The notes under the pieces: generated by a model
What the model was told of the DNA's origin: nothing
The model's input: the letters and a program-made list of their open reading frames with translations, nothing else
The model's database searches: none
Shown: in pieces, positions 7,983 to 14,467 of the stretch
Layout: every line of letters starts with the position of its first letter
How positions within the stretch are numbered: position 1 is the first letter of the stretch
Source of the DNA: a bacterium
Lineage (GTDB): Bacteria > Joyebacterota > Joyebacteria > Joyebacterales > Joyebacteraceae
Length of the DNA stretch: 14,743 nt
Direction: 5' to 3'
Assembly: GCA_029990205.1 (NCBI GenBank)
Contig: JAPEKQ010000033.1
Coordinates: 1-14,743 of the forward strand
Position numbers and translations under genes: made by a program

Positions 7983-8575
7983 GACATCTTCTCCTCTCGG
8001 GGCCGGAGCCCGTCCATGAGCATGTCGACCATGCGGTCGACTATGACATCCCGGTCCGCCTCCCACACATCCACGACCGCGTTCATGAAGATGCCCTTGG
8101 CCGCGCAGAACGCCGCGATGGCAGTGAGCTTCACGTCATCAACCTCGATCTCACCGTCGTCCACACCTTGCTGGATGATCTCCTCAAAGAGCGCCGTTGA
8201 CACCACCGTCATCTCCCGGACCCGTTCCTGAGTGTGCGGGACGATCTCCGCGAACCGGTCCTTGGTCACGCGCAGAAGATTCACCTTCCTGCGGACGAGC
8301 TCGGCGTGTGTCGTGATCACTGCACGGAGCCGATCTCGGGTCGTCGTCTCCTGTTCCATCGCCCGCCGATTCTCGGCCAGCATCTCGCTCATCTCGCGCC
8401 CGACCACCGCATCGAAGATCTCGGCCTTGTCGGCGAAGTGCTTGTAGATGGTGGCGCGCGAGACGCCGGCAGCGCGTATGATGTCTCCGACCGTGGTCTT
8501 CTTGAGCCCGTACCTCGCGAAGACCTCCATCGCGGCGGTCAGGATGGCATCGCGCTTCGCATCACCATGTGCCAC
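7979..8575 (-). CDS. TetR/AcrR-family transcriptional regulator
   Basis: A 198-residue one-component regulator and the first gene of the efflux operon. The N-terminal DNA-binding domain is typical: helix 1 'RDAILTAAMEVFARYGLKKT' (8-27), the helix-turn-helix 'TVGDIIRAAGVSRATIYKHF' (28-47) and 'DKAEIFDAVV' (49-58). The remaining 140 residues are an all-helical ligand-binding and dimer domain with no recognisable subtype. Family knowledge says such proteins usually repress a neighbouring transporter until they bind its substrate. The start is GTG at 8575, with AAGGAG six bases upstream (8587-8582). The stop overlaps the next gene's GTG as GTGA, so the regulator is co-translated with it. A promoter and short repeats lie 75-125 bases upstream, consistent with autoregulation. 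Confidence 0.93.
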   Translation of the reverse strand: MAHGDAKRDAILTAAMEVFARYGLKKTTVGDIIRAAGVSRATIYKHFADKAEIFDAVVGREMSEMLAENRRAMEQETTTRDRLRAVITTHAELVRRKVNLLRVTKDRFAEIVPHTQERVREMTVVSTALFEEIIQQGVDDGEIEVDDVKLTAIAAFCAAKGIFMNAVVDVWEADRDVIVDRMVDMLMDGLRPREEKMS

Positions 8576-8623
8576 GTATTGCTCCTTGCCCCTGTCAACT
8601 CGCCCATCAGATCCGCCGCTTGG

Positions 8624-8679
8624 ACGTATTGAACATCATGATGATTCTATACAATACTACGCATATTGTTCATAGTATT
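8624..8679. promoter_or_regulatory. Candidate TetR operator region with inverted and direct repeats
   Basis: ACAATA (8651-8656) and TATTGT (8664-8669) form an inverted repeat over 19 bases, covering the predicted tetR transcription start. AATACT (8653-8658) with AGTATT (8674-8679) overlaps it and the -10 box. ATCATGAT (8635-8642) is a perfect palindrome. TATTGAACAT (8627-8636) and TATTGTTCAT (8664-8673) are near-identical direct copies, and ACGTATTG occurs at 8624-8631 and again at 8574-8581 over the tetR start. TetR proteins bind palindromes of roughly this size, but which element is the true operator cannot be told from one sequence. Confidence 0.42.
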
Positions 8680-8700
8680 CGCCCGCGGGTTCATTGTCAA
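8672..8700 (-). promoter_or_regulatory. Sigma70-type promoter for the tetR-efflux operon
   Basis: On the minus strand a perfect -35 TTGACA (8700-8695) is followed by a 17-base spacer and a -10 TACTAT (8677-8672). Transcription would start near 8665, leaving a leader of about 90 bases before the tetR GTG. It sits in the most AT-rich patch of the window, and the spacing is ideal. No other comparable promoter was seen inside the operon. Confidence 0.62.
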
Positions 8701-8768
8701 GTCCAAATGCCATCTCACACCATCTCCTGAATGCCCTCGCTTTGCGTCCAAGCCGAATCCAGCGCTGC

Positions 8769-8797
8769 TTGTCGACAGCCCGGCCGTGCCGTACTCT
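8769..8797 (+). promoter_or_regulatory. Weak candidate promoter for the DUF318 permease
   Basis: TTGTCG (8769-8774), a 17-base spacer and TACTCT (8792-8797) are properly spaced, but only partly match the consensus. Transcription would start near 8804, about 57 bases before the ATG. An alternative further up is TTGAAC (8629-8634) with TACAAT (8650-8655), whose 15-base spacer is short. Either would place the permease promoter divergent from the tetR promoter. Confidence 0.28.
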
Positions 8798-8798
8798 T

Positions 8799-8819
8799 GG
8801 GGGCGAACGGCAAGCCCCC
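8799..8819 (+). other. GC stem-loop upstream of the permease
   Basis: GGGGGC (8799-8804) pairs with GCCCCC (8814-8819) around a nine-base loop, about 40 bases before the permease start. No T run follows. It would sit at the 5' end of a transcript from the nearer candidate promoter, or across its start. Confidence 0.35.
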
Positions 8820-8860
8820 CGTCTCTCCCGGGACACCACGACCACTGAACAGGGAGTCAC

Positions 8861-10030
8861 ATGCAGGCGCTGCTTGGCGCGATCGTCTTCGCCATCACAA
8901 TCCTCGTGTTCGTCGACGGTCTGCCCGCCCGCCGCGGCCGACCGCTGCTCCGTCGCGTTCCGATGTCGACCGGGACAAGAGACCTTGCAACGGTCGCGAT
9001 CTTCGTCCTCTCTGTGATGATCTCGATTCTCGGGATGGTCCCGCAGCTTCGCGCGGGTCTGTTCGCCTTCTGCGCCGCCTGTCCCGTCGCCGGTCTTGGA
9101 GGAACGACCATCACGTCGTTCGGCGAGTTCGTGACGATCGTCCTCGAGGCGTGCTGGTACTACGCGGCCACGGTCGTACCCATCTTCATCGCGGCGAGCC
9201 TGCTCTCCGGACTGCTCATGACTCGCTGGAACCGACTCACGCCGCGGAACGCACCCACCGCGTTTGTGGTCGCCGCCGTGCTCCCGGTCTGCTCGTGCGG
9301 CGTCATCCCCGTCGCAAAGGCGATGCTGACCACCCGGCGCACCGGAGTTCGAACCGCGCTCGTGTTCCTGGCAACGGCCCCGCTCCTGAGCCCCGTGATC
9401 ATCCTCATCGGGCTGGACGTACTTGGACCAACCTACATCCTCATTCGTGTCTTCGGCGCAGCGCTCGTCGCCGCAGCGATCGCCGCAGCGGTCGAACCGC
9501 ACGTCGCCGGAATGCATGTTGCCGAACCACGCGTTGCGGCTTCGGTGGGAACTGCTCCGCTGTCGGCGAAGGGTGCCGGCGATGTCTGCGCCTCCCCCTT
9601 CGACACCGCCACCGACTCACCGCTTGCGGCCGCCCGGGCCACGGTTCGACGCCTGTTCCCATACGTGCTGTACGGACTCTGCCTCGGCTCTCTCGTCGCC
9701 GCAGCGGTCACACCCGAACTCATCCAGATCGTCGCGCGGTCGGGCATCCTGTCGCTTGCGGCGACCACGCTCGTGGGTATCCCGATCAACATGTGCGCCG
9801 GCGAAGAGGTTCTCCTCGTCGCGCCGCTGGTCCGCGGCGGGCTACCGCTCGGCCACGCGCTTGCGTTCTCTCTTGCCAGCACCGGCATCTGCGCGAGTTC
9901 CGTTCCGCTGCTCTCATCGGTCCTCGGCCGACGAGCGACCCTCGTGATGGTCGCCACCTACCTTGTCGCACCGTTCATGCTCGGACTGCTGCTCAACTCC
10001 CTCCCGCTCGCCGAACTCCTCACGCCGTAG
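8861..10030 (+). CDS. DUF318 / ArsP-YraQ-type permease
   Basis: A 389-residue polytopic inner-membrane protein. The signature of the family is 'LPVCSCGVIPVAKAML' (141-156) followed by 'ALVFLATAPLLSPVIILIG' (166-184). A second, diverged copy is 'GIPINMCAGEEVLLVAPLV' (306-324) with 'ALAFSLASTGICASSVPLL' (333-351), so the protein shows the expected internal duplication. Membrane segments are likely near 2-20, 42-60, 97-120, 133-152, 163-183, 190-211, 266-283, 295-310, 318-351 and 361-378. A soluble loop at about 212-260 contains two His and one Cys. Cysteines 71, 74, 144, 146, 243, 312 and 344 are many for such a protein. ArsP members export trivalent methyl- or aromatic arsenicals using cysteines, but most DUF318 permeases have no known substrate and no arsR-like gene is nearby. 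The start ATG has AGGGAG four bases upstream. It is divergent from tetR, so shared control is possible. Confidence 0.86.
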   Translation: MQALLGAIVFAITILVFVDGLPARRGRPLLRRVPMSTGTRDLATVAIFVLSVMISILGMVPQLRAGLFAFCAACPVAGLGGTTITSFGEFVTIVLEACWYYAATVVPIFIAASLLSGLLMTRWNRLTPRNAPTAFVVAAVLPVCSCGVIPVAKAMLTTRRTGVRTALVFLATAPLLSPVIILIGLDVLGPTYILIRVFGAALVAAAIAAAVEPHVAGMHVAEPRVAASVGTAPLSAKGAGDVCASPFDTATDSPLAAARATVRRLFPYVLYGLCLGSLVAAAVTPELIQIVARSGILSLAATTLVGIPINMCAGEEVLLVAPLVRGGLPLGHALAFSLASTGICASSVPLLSSVLGRRATLVMVATYLVAPFMLGLLLNSLPLAELLTP

Positions 10031-10112
10031 GCAGTTGGCCCCGAGACAGCCGCGTCCGGCCGCTCAGACGGTCTCATTGCGCTCCCAAGCGGGAACACAC
10101 CGCAACGCGTCA

Positions 10113-10141
10113 TAGACAAACCAAGCAAAATGTGATAAGAT
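10113..10141 (+). promoter_or_regulatory. Candidate promoter for the C25-like secreted protein
   Basis: TAGACA (10113-10118), a 17-base spacer and TAAGAT (10136-10141) resemble a sigma70-type promoter (5/6 and 4/6 matches). It lies in an A-rich patch between the permease stop and the ribosome site of the next gene. Transcription would begin near 10148, giving a leader of about 120 bases that contains the 10161-10195 hairpin. Confidence 0.45.
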
Positions 10142-10160
10142 GGTACGCACGTGGAAGATA

Positions 10161-10195
10161 CGCTCGGGTCACCTTACCCTGAGGTCACCCGAGCG
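10161..10195 (+). other. Leader hairpin before the C25-like gene
   Basis: CGCTCGGGT (10161-10169) pairs with ACCCGAGCG (10187-10195), and ACCT (10171-10174) with AGGT (10182-10185). The two parts are separated by a single C-C mismatch, around a seven-base loop. No T run follows, so it does not look like an intrinsic terminator for the permease. It sits about 70 bases before the ATG and would be near the 5' end of the predicted transcript. A role in mRNA stability or regulation is possible. Confidence 0.5.
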
Positions 10196-10267
10196 CCGGA
10201 CGATTACGGCACTGTGAGACGAGATGAAGAGATAGTCATTACGCGCCTTCCATTCAAGGAGGAACAG

Positions 10268-13200
10268 ATGCGCGGACGGTTTTCGCATGCCCTGACGGCG
10301 ACGTTGGCGGCGGTGCTCATGGCGCTGCTTGTCGGTCCCGCCGCGGCGGTCACCTTCAACGTCCTCGAATCCGACCAGGCTCACACCGTCGTCGAGATCG
10401 AGATCCCGCGAGCCGAGCTCTCGAGCGTGCAGCTCGAGGGACTCACATACGATCTCCTCACGTTCGACGGAGCGTCCTCCTTCGGTGACCTCGGCGATCC
10501 GACGCTCGCTGTTGCCGCGACGATGATCGCGATACCGCCGGCTTCCGGCGTGGAGCTTCGCATCCTCGACGCGCAGTACAGGACGATCTCGTGCGGCGAA
10601 CTCCTGCCGGTACAGGAGCAGGACCGCGAACCGGGAACCGAGCTTGCGTACAACGCGGACGCATACGCGCGCAGCTCGCTCTTCCCCGAGAACACGGTCT
10701 CCATCGGCGACCCCGCCATCATGCGAGACTTCCGAGTCGTCCCGCTCCGGGTCTACCCCGCATCGTACGACGCGAAGGCCGGTGAACTTCGCGTTGCGAC
10801 GCGGGTCACCGTCGAACTCGACTACAGCGCGCCCGGCCGCACGAACATCAAGACGGCCACTCGCAGCGAGTCACCCGCCTTCCGCAGCCTCTACGAGGCG
10901 CAGATCGCGAACTACGACTTCGTGGCAACGCGCTACGAGAGCGATTCGCGGGGCAAGTACCTCATCATCACGGCCGACACCTACTACGACAACATTCTCC
11001 CGCTGGCCGAGTGGAAGCACAAGATGGGGTTCGAGGTCGAGATCGCGAAGCTCTCGGTCATCGGCTCGAGCTACTCGCAGATCGCAAGCTACATCTCGAC
11101 GGCATACAACACGTGGACCGTTCCGCCCGAGTACATCCTCTTCGTCGGTGACACCGACCACCTGCCGACGCACGGCAGTTCAAGCGGCTCGGATGACGGC
11201 TACTGTCAGATCGAGGGTTCAGACCCGCTGATCGACGTCTTCTGGGGACGGTTCTCCGGCGACAGCGACGCGGACATCAACCTCATCGTCGACAAGACCC
11301 TCGGCTACGAACGCAGCCCGTACATGGCCGATATCTTCTGGTTCCAGAGCGCATGTCTCATCGTCCGCGACGATTACGACTCCTCGGACGCGACGTACTA
11401 TGCGGATACGTGGCACGCGTACGACCTCATGGAGAACGAAGGCTTCTCGGTCATCGACACGCTCTTCCGCAAGAACGGCGACGACTACAACGACATCCAT
11501 GCCGCGGTCGATGGCGGACGTGTGTTCGTCAATTACCGCGGCCAGGGCGTCTCGAACTGGTGGTCGCCTTTCGATGCGAACCCGAACAGCACGACCCCCG
11601 GGTACAGGCTTCCCGTCGTGATGTCCGCGACGTGCGGCACCGGGTCGTACAGCTCGGACGGCTACCCGTGTGAGACGTGGATGCGTGCGGGCACCGTCGG
11701 CACGCCGAGGGGCTCCGTGGCGTTCCTCGCCACGAGCAGGATCGTCTCCGGCGGCGCGCATCTCAGAAGCGTCGTGAACCGGGACTTCTACTCGGGCATC
11801 TTCAATCTCAAGATGCACACGATCGGCGAGGCTCTGGCTCACGGCAAGAGCGCCGTGTACGTGACCTACGGTGACGAGTACGAGTATGAAGGATGGAGCT
11901 GTCAGGGAGACCCGGCGCTCGACGTCTGGACGGCCTTGCCGGTGCAGACAACCGTCACGCACTCGGCGACGGTCCCGAACGGTCCGAGTTCCTATCTGGT
12001 CACGGTCGAGGATGGCGGGACCGCCGTCCCGAGCGCTCTCGTCTGCGCATACGCCGACGGCGAGATCTACGAGACCGGCACGACCGACGTCAACGGCAAC
12101 GTGTCGCTCAGCATCAACCCGGTGCTCGCGGACACGGTCTGGATCACGGTGACCGGGCACAACATCCATCCGTACGAGGGGCACGCGGTCGTGACCGTCG
12201 ACGGAGCTTTCCTTCAGTACAGCAGTTCGTCTCCGGACGACTCGGGCGGCAACAACGACGGGCTCGTCAGCCCGGGTGAGACGGTCGCGCTGACCGTCAC
12301 GCTCGAGAACTCCGGGCCGGACGCCGCAACGAGCACGCAGGGCGTGCTCCGGTCGAGCGACATGTATGTGACGCTGGCCGACACGACGTCGTCGTACGGC
12401 ACGATCGCGAGCGGCGGTACCGGTGACAACGTCACGGACTTCACGTTCGAGGTCGGCTCAGCCTGTCCCGACGGCCACGAACTGGCGCTGACGGTCTACG
12501 CGACGGCGGACGACGCGCGCGCGTCATGGACCATCCTGGTCCCGGACGTGGTCGTCTCCGCGGCCGACCTCAGCATCGGCAGCGTGACCGTTGATGACAG
12601 CGGCGCGGGCGGCGACGGGGACGGTGTCCTCGAGGCCGGCGAGACCGCATGGATCAACATCGCGCTCGACAACAACGGCGCGCTCGGCGTGACCGGCGTT
12701 GTCGGGCAGCTCATCTCCACGGACGCCTTCGTCGCGGTCACGGACGACGACGGCCTCTTCGGAGACATCGGTGTCGGCGGCAGCGGCACGAACGCCGCCA
12801 ACTCGTTCCGCGTGAGCGTCAGCCCGAGCATTCCGCCGGCGCATCTGATCAGCTTCAATCTGGATGCCACAGGTGCAGCGGCCACCTACACGCACGACGA
12901 GACGATGGCGTTCTCGATCGCGTCGGGTGGTTCGGCGACGCAGGGCCCGACCGGACCGGACACGTACGGATACTACGCGTACGATGACACGGACACGTCA
13001 ACGGGTCGCGCGCCGACCTACGACTGGGTCGAGATCACAAGCGTCGGTTCGATCATCTCGGCCATCACGAACGAGGACGCCGCGACGACGACTCTGACGC
13101 TCCCGTTCACGTTCAGGTACTACGGCACGGACTACACGCAGGTGTCCGTCTGTTCGAACGGCTTCGTCGCACTCGGCGTCGAGGACTACCGCTTCGGCGA

Positions 13201-14272
13201 CAACTCGGCGATCCCGAGCACGCACGGACCGGATGCGATGCTTGCTCTGTTCTGGGACGACCTGGATCCGTCGAGCGGCGGCAACATCTACGAGTACTAC
13301 GACAGCGCGAACCACCGCTACATCGTGCAATTCGATGCGAACGTTCACTACGGTGGCGGTAACGCCGAGACCTGTGAGGTCATTCTCTATGACCCGGCCT
13401 ACTACCCCACGACCTCGGGCAACGGGGAGATCGTCTTCCAGTACCAGACGGTCGGGACAGTCGGCAGTGCGACGATCGGCATCGAGAACCCGGCACAGAA
13501 TGACGGCATCCAGTACGTCTACAACGGAAGCCACGACGCCAACGGCGCGACGATCTCAAATGGCCGCGCCGTGAAGTTCACGACGCAGGCTCCCACGCAG
13601 TCGGATGTCTGGCTCGCCGTGGACGGGCAGACGATCGACGACTCGAGCGGCGGCAACGGCGACGGTATCGCCGACCCGCTCGAGGTGTGCGATCTGATCC
13701 TGACGATCGCCAACGGCGGAACGGGCAGTGCTGGAACGGTCACCGGAACGCTCACGACGAGCGACCCGGATGTCGTAGTCGAGGACGGATCGGCCAGCTT
13801 CGGCACGATCCCCGGCGGCGGCTCGGCCACGAACGCGGCCTCGCCGTTCGTCATCAGGGTGGCAGCCTCGCCCGCCGACGAGACCGTGGAGTTCGACCTT
13901 CACCTCTCGACGGGAAGCCGCTACGACACGTACGACGTCGTGACGATCGCGGTCACCACATCGGGCACGGGCGTCGATGAGCCGACCATCCCGGTCGCCT
14001 TCGCGCTCAGGCAGAACTACCCGAACCCGTTCAGGGGTGGAACGACGCTCGCCTTCGACCTGCCGCAGCCGTCGAAGACGACGCTCGAGGTCTTCAACGT
14101 CGCGGGCCGCATGGTCACGACGCTCGTGGACCGTGAGCTCCCCGCCGGCCGCCACGCGGTCGCGTGGGACGGCAAGGATTCGAACGGCCGCGACGTCTCG
14201 GCCGGCATCTACTTCTACCGCGTGCAGAGCGGCGCCAACGGCGCGATGAAGAAGATGATCATCCTGAAGTAG
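10268..14272 (+). CDS. Secreted C25 (gingipain-like) family protein with beta repeats and sorting tail
   Basis: A 1334-residue exported protein. A signal peptide covers about 1-27 ('LLVGPAAA'). Residues about 28-220 resemble the C25 propeptide. The C25 domain runs about 229-558: 'KYLIITADTYYD', 'EWKHKMGFEVEI', 'PPEYILFVGDTDHLP', 'FVNYRGQGVSNWW' (420-432), 'VVMSATCGTGSY' (450-461), 'GSVAFLATSRI', ending 'CQGDPALDVW'. Cys456 fits the gingipain nucleophile, but the His position is Gln426. Beta modules follow: an Ig-like one (about 558-648), two repeats opening with 'DDSGGNNDG' or 'DDSGAGGDGDG' (about 649-886), a different beta domain with 'LTLPFTFRYYGTDY' (about 890-1107), a third repeat (about 1113-1232), and a C-terminal sorting-type domain ('QNYPNPF' to 'KKMIILK', about 1247-1334). 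The ATG at 10268 is chosen because AAGGAGG lies five bases upstream and a signal peptide follows; the in-frame GTG at 10151 lies in the leader hairpin region. It is probably exported by a type IX-like route. Protease activity is doubtful. Confidence 0.88.
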   Translation: MRGRFSHALTATLAAVLMALLVGPAAAVTFNVLESDQAHTVVEIEIPRAELSSVQLEGLTYDLLTFDGASSFGDLGDPTLAVAATMIAIPPASGVELRILDAQYRTISCGELLPVQEQDREPGTELAYNADAYARSSLFPENTVSIGDPAIMRDFRVVPLRVYPASYDAKAGELRVATRVTVELDYSAPGRTNIKTATRSESPAFRSLYEAQIANYDFVATRYESDSRGKYLIITADTYYDNILPLAEWKHKMGFEVEIAKLSVIGSSYSQIASYISTAYNTWTVPPEYILFVGDTDHLPTHGSSSGSDDGYCQIEGSDPLIDVFWGRFSGDSDADINLIVDKTLGYERSPYMADIFWFQSACLIVRDDYDSSDATYYADTWHAYDLMENEGFSVIDTLFRKNGDDYNDIHAAVDGGRVFVNYRGQGVSNWWSPFDANPNSTTPGYRLPVVMSATCGTGSYSSDGYPCETWMRAGTVGTPRGSVAFLATSRIVSGGAHLRSVVNRDFYSGIFNLKMHTIGEALAHGKSAVYVTYGDEYEYEGWSCQGDPALDVWTALPVQTTVTHSATVPNGPSSYLVTVEDGGTAVPSALVCAYADGEIYETGTTDVNGNVSLSINPVLADTVWITVTGHNIHPYEGHAVVTVDGAFLQYSSSSPDDSGGNNDGLVSPGETVALTVTLENSGPDAATSTQGVLRSSDMYVTLADTTSSYGTIASGGTGDNVTDFTFEVGSACPDGHELALTVYATADDARASWTILVPDVVVSAADLSIGSVTVDDSGAGGDGDGVLEAGETAWINIALDNNGALGVTGVVGQLISTDAFVAVTDDDGLFGDIGVGGSGTNAANSFRVSVSPSIPPAHLISFNLDATGAAATYTHDETMAFSIASGGSATQGPTGPDTYGYYAYDDTDTSTGRAPTYDWVEITSVGSIISAITNEDAATTTLTLPFTFRYYGTDYTQVSVCSNGFVALGVEDYRFGDNSAIPSTHGPDAMLALFWDDLDPSSGGNIYEYYDSANHRYIVQFDANVHYGGGNAETCEVILYDPAYYPTTSGNGEIVFQYQTVGTVGSATIGIENPAQNDGIQYVYNGSHDANGATISNGRAVKFTTQAPTQSDVWLAVDGQTIDDSSGGNGDGIADPLEVCDLILTIANGGTGSAGTVTGTLTTSDPDVVVEDGSASFGTIPGGGSATNAASPFVIRVAASPADETVEFDLHLSTGSRYDTYDVVTIAVTTSGTGVDEPTIPVAFALRQNYPNPFRGGTTLAFDLPQPSKTTLEVFNVAGRMVTTLVDRELPAGRHAVAWDGKDSNGRDVSAGIYFYRVQSGANGAMKKMIILK
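12236..13963 (+). repeat. Three DDSG-type beta repeats encoded in the C25-like gene
   Basis: The repeats open at residues 657, 776 and 1124 with 'DDSGGNNDGLVSPGE', 'DDSGAGGDGDGVLEAGE' and 'DDSSGGNGDGIADPLE'. Each is followed by a hydrophobic strand and an 'N-G' or 'NSG' turn, then 'LRSSD', 'LISTD' or 'LTTSD', then 'YGTI', 'FGDI' or 'FGTI' and a Gly-rich turn. Each module is about 110-120 residues. The Asp-rich opening resembles calcium-binding loops. A different beta domain is inserted between repeats two and three. Confidence 0.75.
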
Positions 14273-14281
14273 ACAACGAAG

Positions 14282-14308
14282 CCGGGCGGGACCACCGGTC
14301 CCGCCCGG
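14282..14308 (+). terminator. Strong 3' hairpin after the C25-like gene
   Basis: CCGGGCGGGACC (14282-14293) and GGTCCCGCCCGG (14297-14308) form a perfect 12-base-pair stem with an ACC loop, nine bases after the stop. There is no T run on either side, so it may act as a 3' stabiliser or a weak terminator ahead of the second hairpin. Confidence 0.5.
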
Positions 14309-14360
14309 ATGCAGCGTGCAAGGGGTCGGCCCGGGGGGGAGGACGCCTTGCGCAACAGGA

Positions 14361-14397
14361 GAGGCCGCCCACGGACGCGGGCGGCCTCTTGCTTTGT
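14361..14397 (+). terminator. Terminator between two convergent secreted-protein genes
   Basis: GAGGCCGCCC (14361-14370) pairs with GGGCGGCCTC (14379-14388) around an eight-base loop, and the T-rich run TTGCTTTG follows from 14389. It lies about 90 bases after the C25-like stop and 70 bases beyond the stop of the opposing gene. The minus-strand flank TCCTGTTG is also slightly T-rich, so it may serve both genes. Confidence 0.62.
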
Positions 14398-14467
14398 CCC
14401 TCCCCCGCCGTGCCGGCGTGACGGGGCTCTTGTGGATGGTCCAGCGCGTCTCAGCGCATTCTTCGCA

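Noticed and set aside
7983-8066. Upstream extension of the RudS-like protein to 8066
   Set aside because: It overlaps the tetR coding end by 84 bases and has no family similarity. The GTG at 7982 has a ribosome site and a GTGA overlap.
5451-8231. A 926-codon open frame on the plus strand opposite tolC, the RudS-like gene and tetR
   Set aside because: It runs antisense through three genes with clear family motifs, has Arg/Asp/His-rich low-complexity translation, and is a common artefact of GC-rich coding DNA.
8657-9517. A 286-codon minus-strand open frame over the permease
   Set aside because: Its translation is dominated by Arg, Asp, Glu and Gly without any fold signal. The plus-strand permease has convincing motifs and membrane segments.
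10043-10075. Possible terminator hairpin after the permease (GAGAC ... GTCTC)
   Set aside because: Only five to seven scattered pairs, a large loop and no T run follow, so it is too weak to call.
10151-10267. GTG at 10151 as the start of the C25-like protein
   Set aside because: It would put 39 charged residues before the signal peptide and lies at the predicted leader hairpin. The ATG at 10268 has AAGGAGG at ideal distance.
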